Positions 9,554 through 18,619 of a stretch of DNA of 64,000 nt are shown one piece after another. Both the position numbers and the translations under genes were made by a program. Location: the NCBI RefSeq assembly GCF_002086815.1, contig NZ_MVID01000013.1, positions 62,001-126,000 of the forward strand, read 5' to 3'. Source of the stretch: Mycolicibacterium parafortuitum (GTDB taxonomy: Bacteria; Actinomycetota; Actinomycetes; Mycobacteriales; Mycobacteriaceae). Positions within the stretch are counted from its first letter, which is position 1; every line of letters begins with the position of its first letter. The notes under the pieces were generated by a model. The model did not search any database. It worked only from the letters and a program-made list of their open reading frames with translations, and had not been told where the DNA came from.

Positions 9554-10479
9554 GCGGCGGCCCGCCTGCGTCGGCGCGCCGGCCGCACCCCGGGATCGAG
9601 TGCGTCGCGCAGCCCGTCGCCGGCCAGATTGGCGCAGAACACGATCAGCACCAGCACCCCGGCCGGGAACAGGAACACCCACGGGAACGTCGTCACCGAC
9701 CGGGTGCCGTCGGCGATCAGGGTGCCCAGCGACACGTCCGGTGGCTGCACGCCGAACCCGAGGAAGCTCAGGCTGGTCTCGGCCAGCACCGCCAGCCCGA
9801 CGTTGAGCGTGGTGTCGATGATCAGGATCGACGCGACGTTGGGCATCACGTGCCGGACGATGATCCGCCAATTGCTCACGCCCATATAGCGTGCCGCGGT
9901 GACGAATTCGCGCTCCCGCAGGCTCAGCGTGAGGCCGCGCACGATGCGGGCGCTGATCATCCAGCTGAACGCCGACAACAGCAGGATCAGCCACAGGATG
10001 GTGCCGGAATCGCGGGTGCGGGGGGTCACGATCGCGATGAGCAGGAAGCTGGGCACCACCAGAAGCAGGTCGACGACCCACATCAGCACTGTGCTGCGCC
10101 ACGCGCCGAAGTAGCCGGCGATCGCGCCCGCCGTCGCGGCGATCACCGTCGACAGGAACGCCACGCACACCCCGATCAGCATCGACTTCTGCATGCCGCG
10201 CAGCGTCTGCGCCAGGATGTCCTGACCCAGCGCGTTGGTGCCGAACCAGTGCGTCGTGGTCGGCGGTTGCTGTAGCGCGTAGTAGTCGAGGTCGGTGTGG
10301 GAGAACGGCAGCAGCGGCGGCAGCGCGTAGCATCCGACGAACAGCACCACCAGGATCACCAGCGACACCACCGCGGGCCGGTTACGAAGGAAGCGCCGCC
10401 ACACCAGCGTGCGGCGCGAGGCGAATTCGTGCTGCGACACCTGCTCTTCGCGCGAGCGCGTGTCGTCGGGCCCGGTCAT
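9550..10479 (-). CDS. oppC: Oligopeptide ABC transporter permease OppC
   Basis: 309 residues, BPD_transp_1 permease. The N-terminal cytoplasmic tail ends in [17 protein letters not shown], followed by TM1, a periplasmic [13 protein letters not shown] segment typical of OppC/DppC, then five more membrane segments. The EAA loop that contacts the ATPase is [20 protein letters not shown]. The protein ends in an Arg-rich tail. It overlaps oppB upstream and oppD downstream by four bases each (ATGA), so the operon is tightly coupled. Confidence 0.93.
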   Translation of the reverse strand: MTGPDDTRSREEQVSQHEFASRRTLVWRRFLRNRPAVVSLVILVVLFVGCYALPPLLPFSHTDLDYYALQQPPTTTHWFGTNALGQDILAQTLRGMQKSMLIGVCVAFLSTVIAATAGAIAGYFGAWRSTVLMWVVDLLLVVPSFLLIAIVTPRTRDSGTILWLILLLSAFSWMISARIVRGLTLSLREREFVTAARYMGVSNWRIIVRHVMPNVASILIIDTTLNVGLAVLAETSLSFLGFGVQPPDVSLGTLIADGTRSVTTFPWVFLFPAGVLVLIVFCANLAGDGLRDALDPGVRPARRRRRAAA

Positions 10480-11453
10480 GACACCCGCACCCGCGGATCC
10501 AGCGCCGCGTACAGCACGTCCGACAGCAGCCCGGCCAGCAGCACCGTCGCACCGGTGAACACCGTGATCGCGACGACGATGTTGGTGTCCTGGGTGGAGA
10601 TGCCCTGCACGAACCACTCGCCGATGCCATGCCAGCCGAAGATCTTCTCGACGAACACCGCTCCGGTGAACAGCCCGCCCACCCCGTAGGCGAACAACGT
10701 GGCCATCGGGATCAGCGCGGTCCGCAGGCCGTGCTTGAACAGCGCCTGCCGCCGGGTCAGGCCCTTGGCGCGCGCCGTGCGGATGAAGTCCTGGCTCAGC
10801 ACGTCGAGCATCGCGTTGCGCTGGTAGCGGCTGTAGCCGGCGATGGAGACCAGCGCGAGCGTGAACGTCGGGAGCACCAGATGCTGTAGCCGGTCGATCA
10901 ACTGGTTCCACGTGCCGCCGACCGCGTCCGTCGACGTCTCACCGGTGTATTCGAAGACCTGCGCACCCAGGATCGAGTTGCCCTGCAATGCCCCGAGGAT
11001 CAACAGGTTGGCGATCACGAACGTCGGGGTGCTCAGGATCAGCAGCGCCAGCGTCGTGATGACGCGGTCGGAGAGCCGGTACTGCCGCACTGCGCCCCAC
11101 GCACCGGCCACCACGCCGAGGAAAGTGCCCACGACCGACCCGATGAGCACCAGCCGCAGGCTCACCCCGATGCGGCGGCCCAGCTCGTCGCTGACCGGCT
11201 GCCCACCGACCGTCGTCCCGAAATCCCCGCGGAACACCCCGGCCACCCAGTCCGCGTAGCGCAGCGGGATCGGCGCGTTGAGGTTCAGCTCGTCGGCCTT
11301 GGCGTCGATGACGGCCTGCGGCGGGCGGGGGTTGCGCTCCAGCAGCGAGTCGAGCGGTTCGAACATCACCGAGGTCAGCGCGAACGTCAGGAGCGAGGCC
11401 AGTCCCAGCAGGATGACGTAGTTGACCAGCCTGCGGACGAGGAACCGTGTCAT
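10476..11453 (-). CDS. oppB: Oligopeptide ABC transporter permease OppB
   Basis: 325 residues with six predicted membrane segments and the N-terminal FLVRRLVNYVILLGLASLL helix typical of OppB/DppB. The EAA motif region is RTARAKGLTRRQALFKHGLR. It is the first gene of the minus-strand oppBCDA operon. A candidate -10, TAACCT, lies at 11492-11487 about 34 bases before the ATG. OppB and OppC together form the membrane channel. The gene is divergent from the response regulator gene. Confidence 0.93.
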   Translation of the reverse strand: MTRFLVRRLVNYVILLGLASLLTFALTSVMFEPLDSLLERNPRPPQAVIDAKADELNLNAPIPLRYADWVAGVFRGDFGTTVGGQPVSDELGRRIGVSLRLVLIGSVVGTFLGVVAGAWGAVRQYRLSDRVITTLALLILSTPTFVIANLLILGALQGNSILGAQVFEYTGETSTDAVGGTWNQLIDRLQHLVLPTFTLALVSIAGYSRYQRNAMLDVLSQDFIRTARAKGLTRRQALFKHGLRTALIPMATLFAYGVGGLFTGAVFVEKIFGWHGIGEWFVQGISTQDTNIVVAITVFTGATVLLAGLLSDVLYAALDPRVRVS

Positions 11454-11651
11454 GCGGTGGATCCGACTGCCGGCTGCATGCGCCTCAGGTTAGGAGATCG
11501 GCGCGGCTACAGCCCGGCGGCGCGCGATCGGCGGGTCCGCGACCCTCACAGCCGGCGCATAGGAACGGCACAGGGGGCGCCTAGCGGCGGGGCCGATAAT
11601 GGAGTGGTGGCCAGTCCGCGCAGTGCTCCCGAGGACCCGGCGAGGGTGGTG

Positions 11652-12356
11652 ATGCGCCGCGCCGACGGTAGCCCGATCCACGTGCTGGTCGTCGACGACG
11701 AACCGGTGCTGGCCGAGCTGGTGTCCATGGCGCTGCGCTACGAGGGCTGGGACATCTCCACCGCCGGCGACGGCGCCACCGCGATCGCCCTGGCCCGGGA
11801 GAACCCGCCCGACGTGGTCGTGCTCGACGTGATGCTGCCGGACATGAGCGGACTGGACGTGCTGCGCCGGCTGCGCGAGCAGATCCCGGGTCTGCCGCTG
11901 CTGCTGCTCACCGCGAAGGACTCGGTGGAGGACCGCATCGCCGGTCTGACCGCGGGCGGCGACGACTACGTGACCAAACCGTTCAGCATCGAGGAAGTCG
12001 TACTGCGGTTGCGCGCGCTGCTGCGCCGCACCGGGGTGGCCACCGACACCGGCGGCGCCAAGCTCGTCGTCGGCGATCTGGTGCTCGACGAGGACAGCCA
12101 CGAGGTGACCCGCGGCGGTGACGTGATCACCCTGACCGCGACGGAGTTCGAGTTGTTGCGGTTCATGATGCGCAACGCCAAACGTGTCCTGAGCAAGGCG
12201 CAGATCCTCGACCGGGTATGGAGTTACGACTTCGGTGGCCGGTCCAACATCGTCGAACTGTATGTGTCCTATCTGCGGAAGAAGATCGACAGCGGCCGCG
12301 AGCCGATGATCCACACGCTGCGCGGTGCGGGGTATGTCCTCAAGCCGACGCGCTGA
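11652..12356 (+). CDS. OmpR/PhoB-family response regulator
   Basis: 234 residues from ATG 11652. The receiver domain has the acidic pair in VLVVDDEPV, the phosphoacceptor in VVLDVMLPD (D59) and the conserved Lys in YVTKPFS. A winged-helix DNA-binding domain follows (LTATEFELLRFMMRN and the VELYVSYLRKKID recognition region). GAGGG sits five bases before this ATG; upstream GTG codons (11604, 11607) give an N-terminal extension and cannot be excluded. It overlaps the kinase gene. It resembles mycobacterial TrcR-type regulators, but I cannot assign an orthologue. No equivalent stands at this place in M. tuberculosis. Confidence 0.9.
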   Translation: MRRADGSPIHVLVVDDEPVLAELVSMALRYEGWDISTAGDGATAIALARENPPDVVVLDVMLPDMSGLDVLRRLREQIPGLPLLLLTAKDSVEDRIAGLTAGGDDYVTKPFSIEEVVLRLRALLRRTGVATDTGGAKLVVGDLVLDEDSHEVTRGGDVITLTATEFELLRFMMRNAKRVLSKAQILDRVWSYDFGGRSNIVELYVSYLRKKIDSGREPMIHTLRGAGYVLKPTR

Positions 12357-13920
12357 GCGCACGGTGCTGACCGCTTGGCGTTCGCCACGTGGATGGTCGC
12401 TGCGCACCCGCCTGATCGTCACCCAGGTGCTGCTGCTCGCGGTGGTGTGCGCGGGCATCGGTATCGCGACCGAGTTTGCGCTGCAACGCTTCCTGATGAA
12501 TCAACTCGACGAGCAGGTGATCGAGTCCGGGCGGCGGGCATCGGTGATCTTCGAGATGGGTCCGCCGCCGGGGATGGGCTTTCCGGGGCCGCCGGGGATG
12601 CGTCCCCCGATCGGGCCGCCGGGACCACCGCCGCTGGGGCGCGGCCCACGCATGATGATGGCCGACGAGGGGCCGGGGCCGGCGTTCCTCAACGCTCCGG
12701 GACAGGCCATCCGCACCGTCGGTGCGGTCGTCGCCGACGGCGGCACCGAGGACGCGGGCGTGATCGCCGCCGACGGCTCGCGCGCCGAGATCTCCGATGG
12801 CGCAGCACGGCAACTGGCCGAGGTCGCCGTCGACAGGCGCCCGCACACCGTCGAGCTCGACGGGCTCGGCCGCTACCGCGTCGTCGCGTTCCCGACCCGA
12901 CTACCCGGTGAGGTCGTGGTCGCCGGGCTGCCGACCTCCGACGTCGACGACACCTTGGTTCGGGTGGCGGTGATCTTCGGTGTCGTCGCCGCGGTCGCGC
13001 TCGCGGCGGCCGGAACGGCGGGCGTCGTCATCGTCCGGCGCCAACTTGCCCCGCTGGCAAGGGTTTCCGACGCCGCCCAGCAGGTGGCCGACCTGGAGTT
13101 GGATCGTGGCGAGGTGCGATTGCCGCATCCGATCGTCAAGGTCGACCCCGAGGCCGCCCAGACCGAGGTCGGCCAGCTCGGGTCGGCCCTGAATCGGATG
13201 CTGGAACGTATCGCCGGCGCAATGACCGCACGGCACGCCAGCGAGACCCGGGTACGGCAGTTCGTCGCCGATGCCAGCCACGAACTCCGCACCCCGCTGG
13301 CCGCCATCCGCGGTTACACCGAACTGGCGCAACGCAAACAGGCCGAACTGCCCGACGATGTCGCCCACGCGATGAACCGGGTCCAGTCCGAGACCGAGCG
13401 CATGACCCAGCTCGTCGAGGACATGCTCCTGCTGGCCCGCCTGGACACCGGACGGCCACTGGAGCGCGAAACCGTGGACCTCACCCGCCTGGTCGTCGAC
13501 GCGGTCAGCGACGCCCACGTCGCCGGCCCGGACCACGTGTGGGAGCTCGACCTGCCCGACGAGCCGGTCACCGTCGCCGGCGACGAGGCCCGCCTGCGCC
13601 AGGTGCTGGCCAACCTGCTCGCCAACGCGCGTATCCACACCCCGGCGGGGACGACGGTCACCACCTCGCTGTCGTCGGCCGGCGGTGAGGCGGTGCTGAC
13701 CGTGCGTGACGACGGGCCGGGGATCCCGGTCACGCTGCAGCCCGAGGTGTTCGAACGGTTCGCCCGCGGTGACACGTCGCGCTCGCGCCGCGGCGGAAGT
13801 ACCGGCCTCGGCCTGGCGATCGTCGCGGCGGTGGTGCGCGCCCACGGCGGCAGCATCGAGCTGCACAGCGCCGAGGGCGCAACGGAGTTCACGGTCCGGC
13901 TGCCCGGCGGCGCGGGGTGA
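12334..13920 (+). CDS. Sensor histidine kinase with Gly/Pro-rich extracytoplasmic loop
   Basis: 528 residues. TM1 (about residues 27-47) and TM2 (about 210-235) enclose an outer sensor region holding a collagen-like run rich in Gly, Pro, Met and Arg (about residues 74-108). A HAMP domain follows, then HisKA with DASHELRTPLAAIRGYTE (H316), and HATPase_c boxes NLLANARIHTP, DDGPGIP and GGSTGLGLAIV. It should phosphorylate the regulator encoded just upstream, whose 3' end it overlaps. GTG 12364 is an alternative start just after the regulator stop. The ligand is unknown. Confidence 0.9.
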   Translation: MSSSRRAERTVLTAWRSPRGWSLRTRLIVTQVLLLAVVCAGIGIATEFALQRFLMNQLDEQVIESGRRASVIFEMGPPPGMGFPGPPGMRPPIGPPGPPPLGRGPRMMMADEGPGPAFLNAPGQAIRTVGAVVADGGTEDAGVIAADGSRAEISDGAARQLAEVAVDRRPHTVELDGLGRYRVVAFPTRLPGEVVVAGLPTSDVDDTLVRVAVIFGVVAAVALAAAGTAGVVIVRRQLAPLARVSDAAQQVADLELDRGEVRLPHPIVKVDPEAAQTEVGQLGSALNRMLERIAGAMTARHASETRVRQFVADASHELRTPLAAIRGYTELAQRKQAELPDDVAHAMNRVQSETERMTQLVEDMLLLARLDTGRPLERETVDLTRLVVDAVSDAHVAGPDHVWELDLPDEPVTVAGDEARLRQVLANLLANARIHTPAGTTVTTSLSSAGGEAVLTVRDDGPGIPVTLQPEVFERFARGDTSRSRRGGSTGLGLAIVAAVVRAHGGSIELHSAEGATEFTVRLPGGAG

Positions 13921-13930
13921 AGTTCGACTG

Positions 13931-13992
13931 CGCGAGCGTGCGTGTCGGCACCCGACACGCCGTGGAAACGCGGGCTTTCGCGCACGCTCACG
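13931..13992. repeat. Intergenic inverted-repeat element, copy 1
   Basis: Arms GAGCGTGCG (13934-13942) and CGCACGCTC (13981-13989) flank an inner palindrome GTGTCGG-CAC-CCGACAC. Related elements occur at 18303-18391, 18501-18558 and 29482-29542. It lies between convergent genes (kinase and propeller protein), where a hairpin could also end transcription on both strands. Confidence 0.7.
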
Positions 13993-14021
13993 TACGTTCC
14001 GGTGCGCGGAGACCGAACGTG

Positions 14022-17000
14022 TCAGTACTGCCAATAGTTGACGATGTCGCCTCTGAACCTGGCGAGATCAGCTTTGACCACCGCGTACTCAGGAGCTTTT
14101 GACTTGTCGAACGCCGTGGCGACCATGGAGTAGGTCCGTCGGTCTCCGTGTGCTTTCAATCCGAGTGGATCCTCAATTAGCGGATAATCGATACCTGAAT
14201 CGAACTCGAAGACCTGCCCGGCCTGTCGCCACTTGCCGTTGTGGTCCTGAACATTCAGAAAATTTAACCAGTCTGTCAGCATCGGCACAGAGTCGCTGTC
14301 TTCACGCAAGAAGATCACGTGATCTTCGTTGGCGCCGGGCGGCAGAATCATCGGCGAAGCGAACGTGACAACCGTGGTTACCGAGCCGCGGTGCGCTCCA
14401 TGCTTCCAATCCGATTCAACAGCCTGAGCGTCCATGCCGCCCTGGCTGAACCCCACGAGCATGATCTCGGTGCCTTGAGGCAGGGTCTTGAGGGCTCGGT
14501 CGATCTTCTCGATGATTCCGCTGGTATCGGCGTCGCCTTCGAAGTACAACGGGACGTTTCGCAGAGTGCCCCGGGTCGCGCCTTCATCCAGCTGTGTACC
14601 GCCCAGATACACGATCAGCCTCATTTTACCGTCAGCCTTCGACTTGACCGCGTCGATGGCCACACCGTCCTTTCCTTGCGGCCAGTCCGTAAGGTCGCGA
14701 AGCCTGTTGTAGAGGTCAGCAGTCGAAGCTGGCGCTTGAATTGCCTTTTGCAACAACGGCTTCCCCGAGTCGATGACGTAAACAGCGTGTGAACCGTCCG
14801 CGGTCATCGAGGCCACGTAGACTCTGCTGCTGTCAGCGCTCACGGCTACACTCGTGGCCAAATGGCCGACCGGCAACGGTTCGCCTATGAACTTGTTCTT
14901 GGTGACGTCAAAGGTAGCGAGAGCGCCGGTGATGGGCGGCTGCCCGACACCGGGGCTCAGGACGTATACGCGCCGACCGTCAGGGCTGACCGTGAGATTT
15001 CCGCGCATCATTGCGCCGCCAAGAGCCCAGTCAACGCTGCCAGGAGTCCGATCACTGCCGAGAACTTTCCGCGAAGCAGTGTCTATGACAGAGAGAGTTC
15101 CATCCATTGCATAGGTGAACAGACGGTCTCCCTTGGGGCTGAGTGCTAGAAGCGATATCTGAAAGCTTCCAGATGGGAGCGTTATTTTGCTGGAGCTACC
15201 GGAACTTGTATCGACAGTGTCGACCACGCCCAGCTCGCTGATCGACGTGAAGTAGAGTCTGCCGTTGCCACTCATCACGACTCGATCCCACAATCCCACA
15301 GAAGGGCCTTGCAAGATTTTGGAGACCTGTCGGCTAGCGGTATCGATGACGGCGATGCTCCCATTGCTGTGTAGTGCGACCAATCGCTTGCTGTCTGCTG
15401 TTACAAACAACTTGTCGGGCCTGAATTCGAGCGGTATCTGGCTGACGTTGGTGCTTCCGGGATCGATCACGGCGATGCTGGGCGAAACGAAATCGGGATA
15501 GCCGCGGTTGGCGATGTAGACCCGCTTACCGTCCGGGCTCGCAACGATATCGCCAGGTGTCGATCCGGGTGGCAGTTGCAGTTCTCTGGCGTTGCCACTT
15601 TCGGGGGCGACGATAAGAGCCATGTCTCGCGAGGGATCAGTGAGATAGAGGGTCTCCCGGCCCTGGCTGTCGCGAAGCATCGCAACGGCGGCGGCATCGA
15701 AGGCAATGTTGGGAGCGCCCTGAACGGTGAAGTTCACTGCGTCGATCGGCGAGACGGATACCCAGTGGCTCCCTGCGAGCGTGACCGCATTGTTCAGCGT
15801 GTAGATCTTGTAACCGCGGGTGTCGGTGAGTACCACCACCGGGTCATCACGCTCGTAGCCGTCACTCAATCCCGGAATCGTGGCTATCAGCTTCGGATTC
15901 GTTAAGTAGTTCGGACTCGGTTCAGGATCGACGGGGGTGGGATCAGGTGCAGGATCGGGGCCGGGATCAGGTGACGCGGAGCCTCCTAGCAGGCTGATCA
16001 CCGCATCAAGGATGAAGTTAAATATCCTGACGGGGGCCAGGACGATATTGGTTACTACGTCGATAACGGTCTTTACGAGCTTGGTCAGTATCCCTCCGGC
16101 ATCCAGCAGGGCTTTCGCCTCGACTGACGCGGCCGTTGGTAGCGGAACAGTCGCCTTCGCCTGCACTGCGAAGTAATGACTCGCGGGCTCAACGGCCGGA
16201 CCCGATGCGGTTTCGTCGGTCACGGATTCGATCCGCCGAGAACCTGCGCTCGACGGGTCATGATCGATAGCGGTTCCGGCGCGAGAATTCGGGCGAACAT
16301 GTAGCCGCCGGTCTGTTTGCCGGAGCGTCAACCACAGGGCTTCTAGGACGTTATTTGCCGGCGTCGTGGGGGGCACGAGACCATTCGATATCGGACCCAA
16401 GTCCGTCCAAGCCACGTTGTCATCGAGTAAAGCCGCTGAGGCGAGTTCAGATGCGCCGGGACCGCTCACTTCTGTCGGTGGGAGTGTGACAGTTTCGGCT
16501 GCCGTGGAGATTTCGGTTGCGGCGGTGCTGGTGGTTGTGAGGTGTGCAGCCTCGCTTTGTGTTGTGGGTTCGACTGGAGTTGAGTCGACGCTGGCGACGT
16601 ATGCGCCAGCCGTGGCGTCGATGTCGCTCGACCTTCGGATCTCTGTATCGGGGGAGTTGAAGGCGTCAGAGTCTTCGTCTGTCGTGACATCACCTTGATC
16701 CGCGGATCGGACCAATCCGGTGGGTGCTGCGGAGGTTTTCAAGTCCAGAGCGGGATTGTCGTCATTCGCGCGGTCGCGTGATGCGTCCCTCTGCTTGCCG
16801 AACGGGCCGTCAGTACTCGATCCGTCGTCATCGCCACGATTGGCATCGTCGTCGGACCCGGATGACTCGCCGGCGCTACGAGAGAGCGCGGAGGGTCTGC
16901 GCTTCGTTGCGACGTCCTCACGGGACCGTTCACTTCCCGTCTGGGACGGGCGGTCGGTACCCATGCTGGCCGTGGTGCTTCTACCGACACCGTGTGCAGT

Positions 17001-17171
17001 TGATGTGTCATCAGGGGCGGCGCTCGCGACTCCGTGTCCGGTAATGATTGCCGCGCCGAGGCCCGCGCCGAACGTCCCGATCCGTAACCAATCGATGCAT
17101 CGGGCCCCTCGATTTCCAGACCTAGCTCGCCGGCCTTTCGACTCAGGATTCCTTGGACTCTTCGCCGCCAC
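14022..17171 (-). CDS. Large exported protein: disordered N-terminus, YVTN-type beta-propeller and C-terminal alpha/beta hydrolase-like domain
   Basis: 1049 residues from GTG 17171, chosen because AAAGGAG stands seven bases upstream. A basic N-terminus and hydrophobic stretch ending GHGVASA form an export signal. Residues about 40-355 are low-complexity (Ser, Thr, Asp, Glu), 357-395 a hydrophobic helix region, and 396-420 a Pro/Asp linker (PDPGPDPAPDP). About 425-812 contain repeated SPDGKRVYI / DSKRLVAL / SPKGDRLFT / SPDGRRVYVLS / DSSRVYVAS blades, a YVTN/cytochrome-d1-like propeller. The tail has MLVGFSQGGMDAQ (nucleophile S909), recalling cutinase/PE-PPE-type hydrolases. Base composition is visibly less GC-rich than its neighbours, suggesting transfer. 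Substrate unknown; probably secreted or envelope-bound. Confidence 0.75.
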   Translation of the reverse strand: MAAKSPRNPESKGRRARSGNRGARCIDWLRIGTFGAGLGAAIITGHGVASAAPDDTSTAHGVGRSTTASMGTDRPSQTGSERSREDVATKRRPSALSRSAGESSGSDDDANRGDDDGSSTDGPFGKQRDASRDRANDDNPALDLKTSAAPTGLVRSADQGDVTTDEDSDAFNSPDTEIRRSSDIDATAGAYVASVDSTPVEPTTQSEAAHLTTTSTAATEISTAAETVTLPPTEVSGPGASELASAALLDDNVAWTDLGPISNGLVPPTTPANNVLEALWLTLRQTDRRLHVRPNSRAGTAIDHDPSSAGSRRIESVTDETASGPAVEPASHYFAVQAKATVPLPTAASVEAKALLDAGGILTKLVKTVIDVVTNIVLAPVRIFNFILDAVISLLGGSASPDPGPDPAPDPTPVDPEPSPNYLTNPKLIATIPGLSDGYERDDPVVVLTDTRGYKIYTLNNAVTLAGSHWVSVSPIDAVNFTVQGAPNIAFDAAAVAMLRDSQGRETLYLTDPSRDMALIVAPESGNARELQLPPGSTPGDIVASPDGKRVYIANRGYPDFVSPSIAVIDPGSTNVSQIPLEFRPDKLFVTADSKRLVALHSNGSIAVIDTASRQVSKILQGPSVGLWDRVVMSGNGRLYFTSISELGVVDTVDTSSGSSSKITLPSGSFQISLLALSPKGDRLFTYAMDGTLSVIDTASRKVLGSDRTPGSVDWALGGAMMRGNLTVSPDGRRVYVLSPGVGQPPITGALATFDVTKNKFIGEPLPVGHLATSVAVSADSSRVYVASMTADGSHAVYVIDSGKPLLQKAIQAPASTADLYNRLRDLTDWPQGKDGVAIDAVKSKADGKMRLIVYLGGTQLDEGATRGTLRNVPLYFEGDADTSGIIEKIDRALKTLPQGTEIMLVGFSQGGMDAQAVESDWKHGAHRGSVTTVVTFASPMILPPGANEDHVIFLREDSDSVPMLTDWLNFLNVQDHNGKWRQAGQVFEFDSGIDYPLIEDPLGLKAHGDRRTYSMVATAFDKSKAPEYAVVKADLARFRGDIVNYWQY

Positions 17172-17468
17172 GTAACGCTCCTTTAATGCGGAGGGCTCAG
17201 AAATTACGACATCGATATTTGACGTCGCAACCTTCTGATTGCTTTGTGTAATTTCTCGACAAGTGTTGTTGCTGAGGGTAATTAGTTCGTGACGCTGACT
17301 GGCGGGAGCGTAGCAGTTTTGCGATTGAAGCGGTCGAATGTGCCGTAGTACGAAGGGATGATTTTGTCGGGTCAATACCCCGAGGATGTTGAAACCCCGA
17401 AAGTGTGGCGCTTGCAAAAGCGCCAAGCTCACCACACCGTCGCGACATTCTCGAATGGCGAAACAATC

Positions 17469-17556
17469 TCCGTGCGTCCGTGCGTCCGTGCGTCCGTGCG
17501 TCCGTGCGTCCGTGCGTCCGTGCGTCCGTGCGTCCGTGCGTCCGTGCGTCCGTGCG
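17469..17556. repeat. 8-bp microsatellite, 11 perfect copies of TCCGTGCG
   Basis: Eleven uninterrupted copies of TCCGTGCG, followed by two shortened TGCG units. It lies about 300 bases upstream of the propeller-protein start and 240 bases before carbonic anhydrase. Perfect short repeats like this mutate by slippage, so copy number may vary and change promoter spacing or structure. It is not in a credible coding frame. Confidence 0.95.
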
Positions 17557-17780
17557 TGCGTGCGTGGGGGCGTTCGGTTTACTTGCGTGTGCCGCCGACT
17601 GGGGCAATCCACGTGTGGTGGCGGCGGCGGAAGTCGATCCGGAAGCCCCCGAGTGCGGACAGCGGACATGCGTAAATCTGAAGTAGTTTTCGATAGTCGG
17701 TCGCAGATTCAAGAACAACTTCAGTTTCGCCGGTGTAGATCTCGCTGATTCTGACCCGTGACGTCGGGCCGTCGTGCTGC

Positions 17781-17786
17781 TAGCTT
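17781..17786 (+). promoter_or_regulatory. Candidate -10 box of canA (leaderless)
   Basis: TAGCTT ends seven bases before the ATG at 17794, and no Shine-Dalgarno sequence is visible. This fits leaderless transcription starting at or next to the ATG. Confidence 0.45.
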
Positions 17787-17793
17787 GCGCGAC

Positions 17794-18285
17794 ATGACTG
17801 TGACGGACGAGTACCTACAGAACAACAAGAAGTACGCCGAGAGGTTCTCGGGCCCGTTGCCGCTGCCGCCGAGCAAGCACGTCGCCGTCGTGGCGTGCAT
17901 GGACGCCCGGTTGGACGTCTACCGGGTCCTCGGCCTGAACGACGGTGAGGCGCACGTCATCCGCAACGCCGGCGGCGTGATCACCGACGACGAGATCCGC
18001 TCGCTGGCCATCAGTCAGCGGCTGCTCGGCACCAAAGAGATCATCCTGATCCACCACACCGACTGCGGAATGCTGACCTTCACCGACGATGCGTTCAAGC
18101 GCGACATCCAGGATGAGACGGGGCTGAAGCCCGAATGGGCCGCCGAGTCGTTCCCGGATCTGGAGGAGGACGTGCGGCAGTCACTGCGCCGTGTCGAGGC
18201 CAGCCCGTTCGTCACCAAGCACGAGTCGTTGCGCGGCTTCATCTTCGACGTAGCGACCGGCCTGCTCAACGAGGTCACCCTCTAG
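17794..18285 (+). CDS. canA: Beta-class carbonic anhydrase (Rv1284-like)
   Basis: 163 residues, the same length as M. tuberculosis Rv1284. Zinc ligands C35, H88 and C91 are in ACMDARLDVY and HHTDCGM; the D37-R39 dyad of beta-carbonic anhydrases is intact. It interconverts CO2 and bicarbonate in the cytosol. The start MTVTDEYLQNN matches the family; an upstream GTG frame extends through the promoter and is rejected. It stands before the sulfate assimilation operon as in M. tuberculosis, but a 388-base gap separates them, so it is probably transcribed alone. Confidence 0.95.
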   Translation: MTVTDEYLQNNKKYAERFSGPLPLPPSKHVAVVACMDARLDVYRVLGLNDGEAHVIRNAGGVITDDEIRSLAISQRLLGTKEIILIHHTDCGMLTFTDDAFKRDIQDETGLKPEWAAESFPDLEEDVRQSLRRVEASPFVTKHESLRGFIFDVATGLLNEVTL

Positions 18286-18500
18286 GGCCGCGCGCCTTGC
18301 TCCGCGAGCGCGCGGGTTTGCACCCGACGCGCCGCGGCTTTTCGGCACCTGACGCGCGTTCGTCACCTGCGAGCGCGCGTCGGCCGATCTTGGAGGTCGC
18401 TATCGTCGTCGCGGCGACCGGGGCTGGGGGAGAAGCTGGGAGTGGCTCTCGCCGGGATGGTTGCCGGAGTAATGACCGAAAGCGCGCCGTCGTGACGGCC

Positions 18501-18558
18501 CGAGCGTGCGTAACCTGCCGAAATCGCGCGGCGCGTCGCGGACAGACACGCACGCTCG
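18501..18558. repeat. Intergenic inverted-repeat element, copy 3
   Basis: Perfect 11-base arms CGAGCGTGCGT (18501-18511) and ACGCACGCTCG (18548-18558) enclose a GC-rich centre. It has the same arms as the element at 13931-13992. Confidence 0.75.
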
Positions 18559-18591
18559 CGAAGCAACGGCACCAGACCACACTCCGGGGCG

Positions 18592-18619
18592 TTGACACGG
18601 AATGCCGCCCGGGTATCTA
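18592..18619 (+). promoter_or_regulatory. cysD promoter (-35 TTGACA, -10 TATCTA)
   Basis: TTGACA at 18592-18597 and TATCTA at 18614-18619, 16 bases apart, make a sigma-A-type promoter 55 bases upstream of the cysD ATG. The -10 lies inside the palindrome at 18610-18626. Confidence 0.6.

Larger units (their letters stand above)
17172..17793. other. 622-base divergent intergenic region between the propeller gene and carbonic anhydrase
   Basis: It holds the Shine-Dalgarno of the propeller gene (AAAGGAG on the minus strand, about 17180-17187), an AT-richer stretch (17190-17400), an 8-bp microsatellite (17469-17556) and a -10 box for carbonic anhydrase at 17781. Reading frames across the microsatellite give monotonous CVRASVRP peptides and have no ribosome binding site, so I call no gene here. 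Confidence 0.7.

Noticed and set aside
9550..10333. OppD N-terminal extension of about 260 residues
   Set aside because: The in-frame extension is the oppC gene read in another frame; the ATGA overlap at 9550-9553 gives the true start.
17172..17669. N-terminal extension of the propeller protein through the microsatellite
   Set aside because: The extension contains HARTDGRT-type repeats and precedes a proper Shine-Dalgarno, GTG start and signal peptide at 17171.
17386..17748. Reading frames across the 8-bp microsatellite giving CVRASVRP repeats
   Set aside because: They exist in several frames on both strands because an 8-bp unit has no stops; no start signals or homology.
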